Below, piece by piece: positions 41,379-52,127 of a stretch of DNA of 64,000 nt. Every line of letters starts with the position of its first letter. The stretch's first letter is position 1. Origin of the DNA: Undaria pinnatifida (lineage: Eukaryota; Sar; Phaeophyceae; Laminariales; Alariaceae); assembly GCA_012845835.1 (NCBI GenBank), contig JABAKD010000028.1:3126242-3190241 (forward strand), read 5' to 3'. The notes beneath the pieces were generated by a model. It was given only the letters and a program-made list of their open reading frames with translations, was not told the DNA's origin and did no database searches. The translations under genes were made by a program, and so were the position numbers.

Positions 41379-41460
41379 CTTGTTGTTGTTGTTGTTGTTG
41401 TTGTTGTCTCACATCAACTCTTGTCAAACATCTGGAGTCCGTGGTCACACAAAGGTGCCT
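41379..41460 (-). mobile_element. Family C, 3' end fragment
   Basis: A (GTT)n run followed by TCTCACATCAACTC and AGTCCGTGGTCACAC is the family C tail and terminal 60 bases in reverse. The upstream part is missing. Confidence 0.55.
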
Positions 41461-41689
41461 AGGAAGATCCGAATACTACGCCTTCCCGCCTAAAGACGCG
41501 CGATACGAAGAAGGCGCACAAGTGAAATGATCCAATGTGCAAACTGAAATCACATGGCCGCGGACATCCACTCAACTACGGCGTAGAGTTCCCCCGTTCC
41601 CACAACTAACCAACTCGCGGCTACAAACTACAGCGGTTGGGCTGCCTGCACCGTACGAACCGCACGGTAATCGTAAGCACAGACAACCG

Positions 41690-42085
41690 CGCCTGCCGTC
41701 TGGAGTGCTGCCAGAGTGACGACCCGTGGGCATGCAGTGAAAAAAGTGCAATCGAACCAAAAACCACCTCACAAATACCAATGATCGCCCCGTCTTCCCG
41801 GGTTATCTGGCAGGTTGCAGCGCAGCTATGACGCCCGTGCCTGAAAATTGAAAGTTGCGGGGGGTCGTTCCCCATGAAGGGTACATACAACTCAACCAAC
41901 TCCAAAAAAAATCAGTGACGTGAGTAACATATTGTACTACTGCCTCGTGAAAAAATGCTGAAAAAAGACGATCGCTGCTCGCGTTATGATGGTGTGCGTG
42001 CGGGTCGTGAGTCTCCGTGTGCCATCCTCCTGCTGTGGTTCTCCATGGCTGCCTCATCGCCTTAGCTCACTCGGCCCGCTTATTC
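41690..42085 (-). repeat. Repeat J, copy 1
   Basis: It is an inverted match to 55.31-55.71 kb. Shared marks are GACCCGTGGGCATGCAGTGA, GGTCGTTCCCCATGAAGG, GTGCGTGCGGGTCGTGAGTC-like sequence and CTCACTCGGCC. Both copies keep an open stretch encoding DDPWACSEK. From 42090 to 42390 nothing else was seen. Confidence 0.65.
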
Positions 42086-42389
42086 GCACTTACTTGCTCT
42101 CGGGGACGCTCAATTTCAATCGTTTCCCCTTTTCCCCCGTCCCAAAAACAAAACGATCCTCGCAGCTTGCGGTGCTGGTCTGAAAAACAACGGTTCTCGT
42201 TCAGGGAGAGTCCAATCCGTCTCTTCCCCGCCCTTCGATGCTCAGTCGCCCTCCTCATTCGTCGTCGAATCCAGCCTCCTGCCGGCGCAGTTCCCTCCAC
42301 TCAAACCAAGATTGCGCCGTAGTGTGGCTCGTGGTGGCGCCTACCTTCACGCATGAGCATCCAGACTAGAAGCCATATATTAGCGATGA

Positions 42390-42612
42390 TACACAACCCG
42401 TAATACGTGCGATCGGAGTATCATACACAGCTTGCAAAGACGAGTTTGGACATTTTCTTCGATCTCACAGCACCGGAGTGTATTTTTATTTTCATAATGC
42501 GAGTCAAAGATATACCACGAAGCTTGCGAAGTTGAGTTTCAGCATTCAATCGGTCGTACTCACAGCTGACGTTTTCCAACTTCTATAAAAAATGCACTCG
42601 TATCATACGAGT
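42390..42612 (+). repeat. Repeat A, short copy plus a diverged one
   Basis: First comes ACACAACCCGTAATACGTGC to TTTTATTTTCATAATG, then a diverged unit (AAGCTTGCGAAGTTGAGTTT, ACTCACAGCTGACG, TTCTATAAAAAA). Both are 3' ends in the plus orientation. Confidence 0.65.
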
Positions 42613-42831
42613 GGTGCCTTTTTCTTCACCACATCATGTCATGCGCACGTATCAGCATTCTGGCTTCCTGTATGCGACGTAATATTTCAGGTAAATGAAA
42701 ACATCGAAAAAAAAAGGAAAAACACGTAGTTTCCTCTGGTGGTGAAATACTTGAATATTCTCTGCAGATCGCGCCTGCCTCCCGTAGCAAGGAACACCGC
42801 CGTCCGTCCGGAAACCGCTCGCTCGGCTTTC

Positions 42832-43215
42832 ATGGGGGGCGCTCGCCGCGGTTGGCTTCGGCCGGTCCTATCGATGCCGCACCTTATGCATCGGTACGCA
42901 ACACCTGCTCTTCTTCTCGCCTCTTTCCGTCGTTGGGATGCGGTGGCTGCTGGTGGTTCGGCCATTATAGCTCTTACGCTGCCACAGAAGACGGACCTGT
43001 CCACGAGCACGGGTGACGACTCTGAGGGGTTCTTCCCACTTTCGATGGCGCTTACTTCCGCCATGAGACTTGCGGTGGATGACATTAACGCCGGCGGTGT
43101 CGATTCTCTGACGGGGGGGAACTTGACGCTGTCTGTGTTTGGCGTCAATGCCGGGAGGGAGATGGAGGGCTTGTGCGACGCGTTGGAAGCGGTCGGCAAA
43201 AACGGAACATTCGGC
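42832..43215 (+). CDS. iGluR-like gene 2, first exon (ANF-receptor start)
   Basis: The frame, from the first ATG at 42832 (or 42873/42886), has a hydrophobic leader (MHRYATPALLLASF), then FFPLSMALTSAMRLAVDDIN and GGNLTLSVFGVNAG, ending EAVGKNGTFG at a strong donor GGC|GTGAGT. '..sm....Am.lAvddINagGv....l.l.....' is the N-terminal signature of ANF-receptor domains. It ends in phase 0 exactly where the gene 1 exon at 8900 begins (IVGPM). No following exon of this gene was found in the remaining 21 kb, so it may be an orphan or truncated gene. Confidence 0.75.
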
Positions 43216-43234
43216 GTGAGTGAGCCTTTACTGC

Positions 43235-43345
43235 AAAATCTTGTTGTTTTTCTCACATTAACTCGCATAATCAAATCCGTGGTCACAGCGCAGGCTCCAC
43301 TCACTTTGGAGCTGAGGAATACCCCAAGGAAGAAACACAAACCAT
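43235..43345 (-). mobile_element. Family C, 3' end copy just behind the gene 2 donor
   Basis: It reads TTGTTGTTTTTCTCACATTA, ACTCGCATAATCAAATCCGT and GGAGCTGAGGAATACCCC, the family C 3' terminal 100 bases in reverse. It begins 20 bp after the 5' splice site of the exon. From 43360 to 44150 no feature was recognised. Confidence 0.7.
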
Positions 43346-44159
43346 ACCGCAAAATGTAATTGATACCTGCCACCCCGTACTCGCCCCTCTACTGTGACTG
43401 CTGTTGTTTTCTAGCGTCGATTTCTTAGCGAAGGTATGTCCTATACTAACTTCAGTATTTGACTAGTCTATAGCAGCTGTCGAATTTCTTGTTGGCCTGT
43501 AATCATACTGGCCTGTTTCGTAGGCCGAGTTTGTTGTCGAACTCTTTCTGCTCTGAGAGGGTCGGCAAGACGGCAGGTAGTATAAACAGCGAAGGAGAGC
43601 TATGCAAGGCAACTGCTACGTGGTATGTAACGGCTGATGATGTGCGTTGTGTTTATGTATATAAAAAGAAAGGAGTAAGGAACGCTGGTGGACTTGTTCG
43701 CTGTGGGAATTAGTACCTTCTACACTAACTCGATATTTAGCGACTCCCGATTTTCCTATTTCTCAACCATGCTCGCTGTTCTTCCGTCCCCGGAGTGTTG
43801 TGTACTGCTTGTGTACTCCTAGCTGTACTTGTGTAGATCCACGTTAGATCCACGTATCACACGACGAGGTGGATCATTCTTCTTGTATAGATTATTGTTG
43901 GCATCGTTCGAGGGCCTGCTGCTGCTGCGGTCTGACGTCTTCGCGCCGTTTCCCAGACCAGCTTAATATGCGGGCCACAGCGAGCGAAGTCTTCCATCGT
44001 ACATACAAGTACTCGTACGTTCGAGATGTAGGCGCAGGTACGAAGAGAGCGGAGCAACACTATTGTAGGTCTACTTGCTGGTGTGTGTGTGTCGTTTGTT
44101 GTCTTCTCGAGTTCATAAATCGGCTCTTTCTACGGGGGATCATAATTTTATAACAAAAG

Positions 44160-44310
44160 ATGTTAAGGACGTCAGTTATGAGTTCGACGAATTTCGGGTC
44201 AATACTCATCTTTGCAAGCTGCGTTGTTGGTACTTGTAATATACTATGTGGGTGAGTTTTTTCTTAATGGGAGGGGCCCTATTATTTTGTTTTTTTAAAT
44301 TACAAATAGA
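44160..44310 (-). repeat. Repeat A, subfamily A3, inverted copy
   Basis: It reads GGACGTCAGTTATGAGTTCG, ACGAATTTCGGGTCAATACT and CAAGCTGCGTTGTTGGTACT, matching the two plus-strand copies at 37.26-37.61 kb. Confidence 0.7.
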
Positions 44311-44329
44311 CTAGACTATATGTATAGAC

Positions 44330-45180
44330 TAATGTTACGACGATCATTCTCTTTTTCGGGGCTTCGATCATTCTCTTTTTCGGGGCTTCGGTCAGGAGTT
44401 TGTTTTCGTCTCGGCCTTGGTCAAAGATTCTCGGAACTGGATTCTCGGTCAAATAGCTTCGTTCGAGCCTCGTCTTCGGGGGGCGGCCCCAACGCACCTC
44501 GCCCTGCCGTATCCGTTCCGCACCTCGACGTGAACGCGGATAGATGCTGAGCGAGGCAAGCGAGAAGTGCGCTTTCGTTTGTATTTTGGGCGGTATGCAC
44601 CCGGGCTATTGTTGGATCTTGGCATATAGTCTATACGCAGAGCTTGAACAAAAAAAAAACGGACAACAATTTGCAAACTGGCATCATTTCCAAATTGGCA
44701 TCTAAATTTCTTCCCGACGATGCTTTTTTAATGGCCGCCTCGAAGTGCTTGACCTATCGTAGCTCTACTACTTACTGCTGTGTGTCATTTCCTTTCGGCC
44801 CAGTGGGTACAGCAGTGCTATAATAACGAACGAAGGATGTGTCCCGAATACGATTCTCACCTAGATCATATTTGGTATATTCAGGAGCGTACCCGCTGGA
44901 GGCGTGTTCTCCCGAGTACTACTAACTGTAGTACGTGGAAAGGGGATAGCTCCGGAGATCGCTCTTTACGAAGTCGGTGATAATTGATCAACAAACTCGA
45001 ATGCTTATTTGATTGTTTCTTTGCATAACCCACTCACTGCTGTGAGTGTTACTGGGTCACGTGACAGTTCAGTGTTGTGCTATGTGTCGTGAGTTCGATT
45101 CTCACCGACTTCATGGTTGTCTTTGCGAGCGTGCGCGCCCTGACGACATTATGAATGGGTATTTGGTTACCAGTTTAACA
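44330..45180 (+). repeat. Segmental repeat I, copy 1 (tRNA-like parts)
   Basis: About 850 bp match 50.15-50.99 kb throughout, with small indels. It includes TTCTCGGAACTGGATTCTCG, ACCTCGACGTGAACGCGGAT and CGCTGGAGGCG-type stretches. The 3' part has an acceptor-like pair GAAGTCGGTG (44971) with CACCGACTTC (about 45102-45111) and a T-arm-like GTGAGTTCGATTCTCAC with a 5-bp stem and a 7-base TTCGATT loop. The spacing is too long for a tRNA. Confidence 0.75.
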
Positions 45181-45189
45181 TATAGACTA

Positions 45190-45465
45190 TATTATAGAAA
45201 TATATATATACACCCCAGCTGTGAGATCGAATATTTCTTGTCGAAACTCATCTTTGCAAGCTGTGTGTGATACTCCGATCGCGCGTATTACGGGTTGTGT
45301 GTCCTCATTAAGGATATAGATCGGCGACTCCCCTTGCAACTACAGTGTGTAGCTATCAGGGTCAACAGGGTGATGTTAGTCAGTCTGTAAGCGGAAACTA
45401 TAAAACCCGTTTCTGAGGGGGACAAAATCTGACAGCTGTCACATGGAAGGAAATGCTTCAATAAC
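45190..45465 (-). repeat. Repeat A, 275-bp copy
   Basis: A clean 3' end copy in reverse (CACCCCAGCTGTGAGATCGA to GTTTCTGAGGGGGACAAAAT and CACATGGAAGGAAATGC). It stops where the next copy starts on the other strand. Confidence 0.8.
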
Positions 45466-47409
45466 AACAAATTATGAAGATTTAACACGTTATTTACTAC
45501 ACTTAAACACTGGGTTGCATGCTGCATCTAACATCAAACCTTCTAGAATAGTAAACATTACAAGCCAGATGATATAAAGGGATGTCTTATTGCTTCAATC
45601 GTCAGGTTTGTCCCCTTTGAGGATTTATAGTTTCCGCGCACATATTGATATGTCCCTCCCCCCCCCCCCCCTCCCCTCCCCTCCACTGACCCCTCTTGTT
45701 CATTAAAAAAAACCCGCCCCTCCCCCCCCGCCCCTCCGTCCCCCGATTCCCCCCCCCTTCCGCCTAGTTTGTCCAAACGCCCCACTCACAATCAAAATCG
45801 GCCTGAGTAATAAACACCTATACGCAGTTGATATCACGTCATTATCTTTCTCACCATCCATGACGTAGTTTTCAATTATTTTCCCCCCAACCCCCCCCCC
45901 CCCCCCCCCTCCAACGCCCCCTCTTTTCCGACCACCTGCACGATCGCCTAGACCTAGCACCACGCGTATAACAAGCTGCTACATATCTTTGATCTCACAG
46001 CCGAAGTGTATCTGAATATTATTTGTGACCTAAACCTCCTAAACCCCCCCCCCCCCCCCCCCCCCTCTTGCTCTCCCTTACTCAAACGCCCCACCAAAAT
46101 ATCGAAATCCGCCACATTAATAAACACTTCACGCACAGGATATCACCTCATTATCTTTCGAAAGCCATCCATGCCGCTGTGTCCCCCCCCCCCCCCCCGC
46201 CTCGAACGCCCCCTTATTTCCCATCACCCGCACCATCGCCTAGACCTAGCACCACTCGTATAACAAAACCCCTCACCTAAAGCCCTTCCTCCCCCCCCCC
46301 CACCCCCACCCCCCCCACCCCCTCCAACGCCCCCTCTTTTCCGACCACCTGCACGATCGCCTAGACCTAGCACCACGCGTATAACAAGCTGCTACATATC
46401 TTTGATCTCACAGCGTGTATTTGAATATTATTTGTGACCTAAACCTCCTAAAAAATCTTCCCCCCCCCCCCCCCCCCCCCCCCCTCTTGCTCTCCCTTAC
46501 TCAAACGCCCCACCAAATATCGAAATCCGCCACATTAATAAACACTTCACGCACAGGATATCACCTCATTATCTTTCGAGAGCCATCCATGCCGCTGTGT
46601 TCCCCCCCCCCCCCCCCGCCTTGAACGCCCCCTTCTTCCCCATCACCCGCACCATCGCCTAGACCTCGCACCACACGTATAACAGACCCCTCACCTAAAG
46701 CCCTTCCTCCCCCCCCGCCTCCCCCCCGCCCCCACACCCCCCACCTCCCCCCCAACCCATCCCAACCCCACCCCCTCGAACACTCCACCCTCTCTTTACT
46801 CACTGATTGTACGACTTACCCCAGGATATACATGATAAACTGATGTATTATTTCCAAAACCGTCACATTTATCCCCTCAAAATAATGTATAGTTTCCAGG
46901 CACATATTGAGCTGCCCCCCCCGCCCCCCCCCCCCCCCCCCCGCCCCCAATAATATACTGGTGCCAAAACCGTCAGATTTATCCCCTCGAAAGGATTTAT
47001 AGCTTACATGCACAAATTGCCCCCTTCCCCCCCCCCCCCCCCCCCTCCAAACCCGCTCGCTTTTGATCAAAACCAGGCCCCCACGTCCTTCAAAACTCCG
47101 CCCCACCCCCCTCACCGGTTATTCGACTTACAAGATTCACTTGATAAAAGGATACATTTCCCTTCACAGCTGTCAGATTTTGTCCCCCTCAGAAACGGGT
47201 TTTATAGTTTCCGCGCACAGACTGACTAAAATCATCCTGTTGACCCTGATAGCTACACTGTAGTTGTAAGGGGAGTCGCCGACCTATATCCTTAATGAGG
47301 ACACACAACTCGTAATGCGCGCGATCGGAGTATCACACACAGCTTGCAAAGATGAGTTTCGACGAAATCTTCGATCTCACAGCTGGAGTGTATTTTCATT
47401 TTTTATAAT
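45466..47409 (+). repeat. Repeat A, longest copy (about 1.94 kb)
   Basis: It starts AATAACAACAAATTATGAAG and GGTTTGATG-complementary sequence, which also end the inverted copies at about 1.8 and 50.06 kb, so this may be the full-length form. It then shows many C-tract modules, an internal tandem duplication of about 413 bp (starting at about 45910 and 46322) and the standard 3' end TTTTTTATAAT. No protein is encoded; open frames are Pro/Gly runs from the tracts. Confidence 0.85.
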
Positions 47410-47699
47410 TTATCAAGTGAATCATGTAAGTCGAATAACAGGTGAGGGGAGGGCGGATTTTTTAAGGACGTGGGGGCCTGATTTTGGTTTAAAGGGGGGG
47501 CGGGAGGAGTATATAACGTCGATATATGGCGAAGCAGAATGGGACAAAAAGGTTGAAAGGGAAAGGGGAAAGCCGGTTCAGTAAGAATACCCATACCCCG
47601 GCGGTGGTACGAAGTACCGCCGTATCGATCGGCTGACGCTTCACCACCCGAGAAAGCGGCGGACAGAACAGGCAGCCCAAAGAACAAGAGCAAACAGGA

Positions 47700-48300
47700 G
47701 CTAGTCGCAGTACATGATAGTTTGAGGTTCGTCACTAAAGCACCCCAGTGTTCAACACCCCAGCGTTCATCCCTTCTTCATCCTACAGAGATACAAATGT
47801 CAGCTCACAAATAATGATGCGTCATCACGGACTGCTTTGAAACAGAGAAAACAAAAACGAATTCGAAGTCGCAGATGAACAGAGAAGTGCGAATGAATTG
47901 TTAGCGTACAACCGGCTTTCGGGTTTCGAGTTTAACTCACAGCATCTCTGGAAAAACAACCGAAAGGGGAAAAGAAACACCGCAGCAGAGCAGGGGTTTT
48001 TAGCCTAACCCATACGCATTTTTCTTCTTTTCCCTTTTCTTTTTTTTTTTTTTTTTTTTTTGTTATGTTCTGGCTTGTTTCGTTTTGTTCTCGTGCCCGG
48101 GACGCTAGCACTTCACTTGCCTTACCTTGATAAATTGCGACTGTTTAGTTTACTACTCTGTTTCACAGTCGTCTGGACTACATAATAATCCAAGATGTAT
48201 CTCTCTAGGATGAATCAGCACGGACTCTGGGTGTACTGACATGTCGTTGGGTACAAAGGACGGTTTAATATGAAGACGTAAACACAATACACTCATACGA
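47700..48300 (+). repeat. Repeat H, long copy
   Basis: It matches parts of 2.3-2.96 and 4.37-4.60 kb (TTCTTCATCCTACAGAGATA, CGACTGTTTAGTTTAC, GATGAATCAGCACGGACTCT, GGACGGTTTAATATGAAGAC). It contains a poly-T run at about 48040-48061. Confidence 0.6.
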
Positions 48301-48384
48301 AATACCCAGTCCCTGTGGTGATGACATAACTAGGCTAAAATGGTTAGAAATGTCGAAAATATGTTTGTGTATCACTCCAGAGCA

Positions 48385-48545
48385 GTTTGTAAAACGATCA
48401 ACTGCTGAGTACGCCTAGCAGCATGGGTAGGCACATTGTCAATTGGACGCGAGTCGACGAGGGAATAAAATGCTGAATTCTTCACGCGTTCGAAATGAAG
48501 GCACGTACCCGTAGTGGGGACGTGGGGGGCACTCATGGACATTTT
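48385..48545 (+). mobile_element. tRNA-derived SINE, internal fragment
   Basis: It contains CGATCAACTGCTGAGTACGC, GGACGCGAGTCGACGAGGGA and GGCACGTACCCGTAGTGGGG, the body of the SINE without head or tail. Confidence 0.65.
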
Positions 48546-48546
48546 T

Positions 48547-48635
48547 CGTATGGGTAAGGGTTAGGGTCAGGACCCTACGTTGTTGTGTTCTTCACAATGA
48601 ATGGATCTAACCCTATCCCTAACGAATACGAAATA
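48547..48635. repeat. Inverted repeat of telomere-like units
   Basis: TTCGTATGGGTAAGGGTTAG on the left faces CCCTATCCCTAACGAATACG on the right, about 30 bases apart. The stem contains GGGTTAGGG-type units. It is short and internal, so not a telomere. Confidence 0.6.
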
Positions 48636-48639
48636 TATT

Positions 48640-50065
48640 TTGAAAATTAAAAATACACACCAACCAGCTGTGAGATCAAATATTTCTTGTCGAAACTCAT
48701 ATTTGCAAGCTGTGTGCGATACTCCGATCGCGCGTATTACGGGTTGTGTGTCCTCATCGAGGATATAGGTCGGCGACTCCCCTTGCAACTACAGCAGTGT
48801 AGCTATCAGGGTCAACGGGGTGATGTTAGACAGTCTGTGCGCGGAAACTATAAAACCCGTTTCTGAGGGGGACAAAATATGACAGCTGCGGAAGGAAATG
48901 CATCAATTTATCAAGTGAATCCTGTAAGTCGCATAACCGGCGAGGGAAGGGCAGATTTTTTTTAGGACGTGGGGGCCTGATTTTGGTCGAAAGGAGGGGG
49001 GGAGGGGGGGAGGGAGGGGGAGGGGACGGGTGGGGCAGCTCAATTTGTGCGTGGAAACCATTAATCCTTCCTGAGGGGGAGAGGGGGGGAATGTGGCGGG
49101 GGGGGCGGGGGGTGGGGGGGGAGGGCCTTAGGTCGCATAGATGTAGGGGTTTGTATACACGTGGTGATAGGTCTAGGCAATGGTGCGGGTGGTGGGAAAG
49201 GAGGGGGCGTTTGGGGGGGGGGGGATTGCAGCAGCGACATGGACGGCTGTAAAAAGATAACGAGGCGATATCCAGGGCGTGGAAGTGTTTATTACTCTCT
49301 GGAGGAAATCGATATTAGGTGGGGCGTTTAAGCAAGAGAGCGAGGGAAAAAAAATGAAAAAAAGGGGGGGCGGGGGGACTGGAAGGGTTTTCGAGAGGTT
49401 TAGGTCACATACAATATTAAAATACACTCTAGCTATGAGATCAAGGGTGTGGTCGACACCGATCTTCGCAACCTTATGTGTTATCCTCCGATCGCGCGTA
49501 TAATCATATATGTAGGGGCTTGCAATACTCGTGGTGCTGGGTCTAGGCGATCGTGCGGGATGTGGGGAAGGAGGGGGCGTTGGAGGGGGGGGGGCGGGAT
49601 GAATGAAAGCTACGTCATGGATGGCCAGGAAGATAATGACGTGATATAAATTGCTTAGAAGTGTTCATTACTCTGGCCGATTTCGGTTGTAAGTGGGGCG
49701 TTTGAACGAACTGGGCGGGGAACAAAAGGGGGGGCGGAGGGCGGAGATGAGTTGGAGCTACGGCATGGATGGCTGGATGGATAATGAGATGATATCAGCT
49801 GGCTGGTAGTGTTTACTACTCTGGTAGATTTTGATTTCAGGTGGGGCGTTTGAACAAGAGGGATCGGGGGGGGGGGCATTTATTTCAATATGTGCGCGGA
49901 AACTATAAACCCTTGAAGGGGACGAATCTGAAGGTTGTAGCAAGAAGACACCCCTTTATATCACCCGCCTGGTAATGTTTATTAGTCTTGAAGGTTTGAT
50001 GTTACATGTAGTATGCAACCCAGTTCTTCGGTGTAGTAAACAACGTGTTAAAAGTTGCCTAATTT
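48640..50065 (-). repeat. Repeat A, long inverted copy (1.43 kb)
   Basis: On the minus strand it ends at about 48640 with a T-rich tail and carries G-tract modules (48986-49017, 49084-49122, 49212-49226). An internal relic of the family 3' end lies at about 49400-49500. The outer end (TTTGATGTTACATGTAGTAT, AAACAACGTGTTAAAAG) corresponds to the 5' end seen at 45.47 kb and 1.75 kb. Confidence 0.8.
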
Positions 50066-50149
50066 GTTGTTGTACATGAATCGAAAGATAGAATACTTCA
50101 ATCGATAGGTACAATCATGTAGATACCATTATTTTCTGACATCACTACT

Positions 50150-50990
50150 TATAAGAAAGATATGTATGATCATTCCTTTGGGGAGGGGATTCGGTCAGGA
50201 GCTTTTTTTCGCCTCGGCCTCAGTATGCGGTTCTCGGAACTGGATTCTCGGTCAAATAGCTTCGTTCGAGCGCCGTTTTCGGGGGGCGGCTCCAACGCTC
50301 CTGACTCTGCCGTATCCGTTCCGCACCTCGACGTGAACGCGGATATACGCTGAGCGAGACAAGCGAGAAGTGTTTTTTTTGTATTTTGGACGGCATACGC
50401 CCGGGCTATTCTTGGATCTTGGCATGTGCAGAGCTTGAACGAATAAATATGTGACAACCTTCATAAATTGGCACCATTTCTAAATTGACATCTAAATTTC
50501 TTCCCGTCGATGCTTTTTTCATGGCGGCCTCGAAGCGCTTGCCCTATCGTAGCTACTACTTACTGCTGTGTGTCGTTTCCTTTCGGCTCAGTGGGTACAG
50601 CAGTGCTATAATAACCAACAAAGGATGTGTCCCGAATACGATTTTCACCTAGATCATATTTGGTATTCAGGAGCGTACCCGCTGGAGGCGTTATGAATGG
50701 TAATGATAGTTGTTAGTGTTCTCCTGAGTACTATTAACTGTATAGTAGTACGTGGAGAGGGGATAGCTCCGGAGATCGCTCTTGTGAAGTCGGTGATAAT
50801 TAACCAACAACTCGAAGGCATATTTGTTTGGTTGATTTTTTGCATAACCCACATACTGTGAGTGTTACTAAGTCAAGTGACAGCAGTAGGTAGTGCTGTG
50901 TGTCGTGAGTTCGATTCTCACCGACTTCATATTTGTATTTTGCAAGCGTGCGCGCTGATGACATTGTTAATGCTTATTTTGGTAGTTTAA
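50150..50990 (+). repeat. Segmental repeat I, copy 2
   Basis: Second copy of the 44.33-kb segment. It retains GGCTCAGTGGGTACAGCAG (box A-like), the pair GAAGTCGGTG/CACCGACTTC and the T-arm-like GTGAGTTCGATTCTCAC. Both copies sit next to long repeat A elements. Confidence 0.75.
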
Positions 50991-51010
50991 CATATATACG
51001 AGTATGTCGT

Positions 51011-51068
51011 AGCACTACCCACTGAGCTACTGAGTCAGGTGATTAAGAATAGCTCAGTGGGCAGTGCT
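51011..51068. repeat. 19-bp hairpin containing a tRNA box A-like arm
   Basis: AGCACTACCCACTGAGCTA and TAGCTCAGTGGGCAGTGCT pair at 18 of 19 positions around a 20-base loop. TAGCTCAGTGGG is a perfect match to the box A consensus and to the D-arm of many tRNAs. From 51090 to 52025 nothing else was recognised. Confidence 0.75.
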
Positions 51069-52028
51069 GTAGCATTTCTCGGTCAAATCACTTTGTTCGA
51101 CGGTCACCGTCCAAGCGAGAAGCGCGGAAAAAAATGCATTTTGAATGGTACTCTCCAGCTATTCTCAGGGTCTTGATGTATGGAGAGGCTATAAAATGAA
51201 ACTTGCAAGACATTATTTCCAAATTGGCGTCATATTTTGTCCCAAAACAGTTAATAATATTACTGTAAAAAAATCCCCATGGAACTGCGGTAGGGATCGT
51301 AGTAGTGCATTTGTTCATTGAATTTCGGTATGTACACGCACATGCATGGATGTAGACGTGGCAAGCGCACGCATGACTAAACGAGGAGGTAGTGTAGTTG
51401 TAGTAGTCACTACGATACTGCGCCAGAAAAAACCACACAGCAGCATTGCGAGTAGCTGCGTCCCCGGGGCCTTGATGGTTGTATTATACAAGTTCCTCCT
51501 GTTGTTAAGCTGCGCCACGCGAAGGTGGTAGTAAGTACACAGTGTCCACGGAAGAAACCAGTAGTGGCATGCGTTCGTCCCCGTATCGCATTGTTTGGTG
51601 TTTTTTTTCGCCGAGAAAACTCTTTGGAGAAATTTAGGCGGCGTGTGGATGGCTTGCTTTGTTGTTGCTGTGGTCCCTGACTCCGTTGCTGTGGTCGTTT
51701 GCCGGTCAAGTGCAAGCTACGTAACTGACTAATAAGTTTGTGTTGCTTCGTACTTGACGTGCTCCTTGCTGCTGATTTTTGAGTGACAATCTTTTCTAGT
51801 GAGTTTTTTATTTTATTTTTGTCACACTTGTACTTTCCAGCTTCTGGACATACAACCCGTGGTCACAGGTGTCGTCCTTCCCTTTTCCCCCCCGGTTATT
51901 GCCTTCATTTGTGTTGGCGCATAGGGTTCGGCACCCACTCATCGCCGATTTTTCATCAAGTGTTGATGTTATACGCTCTCGCGCTTTCCGCAAGTCAATG
52001 AGCGCACAAGACAAAAAATTATACAAGT

Positions 52029-52116
52029 ACGCACTCGGGGGGATTCGAACTCACAAGAACCTGAACTGAAATATCAGGCTCGAGGATAGCTTGATACGCC
52101 ACCGGGGCAGTGAGTG
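52029..52116 (-). other. tRNA-like sequence, degenerate
   Basis: The minus strand reads GCCCCGGTGGCGTATCAAGC, then GTGAGTTCGAATCCCCCCGA, i.e. a box B match (GTTCGAATCC) about 60 bases after a tRNA-like start. The T stem has mismatches and no matching acceptor stem is present, so it is not called as a tRNA gene. It stands head to head with the SINE that follows. Confidence 0.45.
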
Positions 52117-52127
52117 ATACACAACCG

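Noticed and set aside
44968-45113. A tRNA gene ending GTGAGTTCGATTCTCACCGACTTC
   Set aside because: The T-arm and acceptor pair are present, but the distance between the acceptor halves is about 130 bases with no D- and anticodon-arm layout; it occurs twice inside a longer repeat.
52029-52116. A functional tRNA gene on the minus strand
   Set aside because: Box B is good, but the T stem has mismatches and no acceptor stem can be formed; better seen as a tRNA-derived head.
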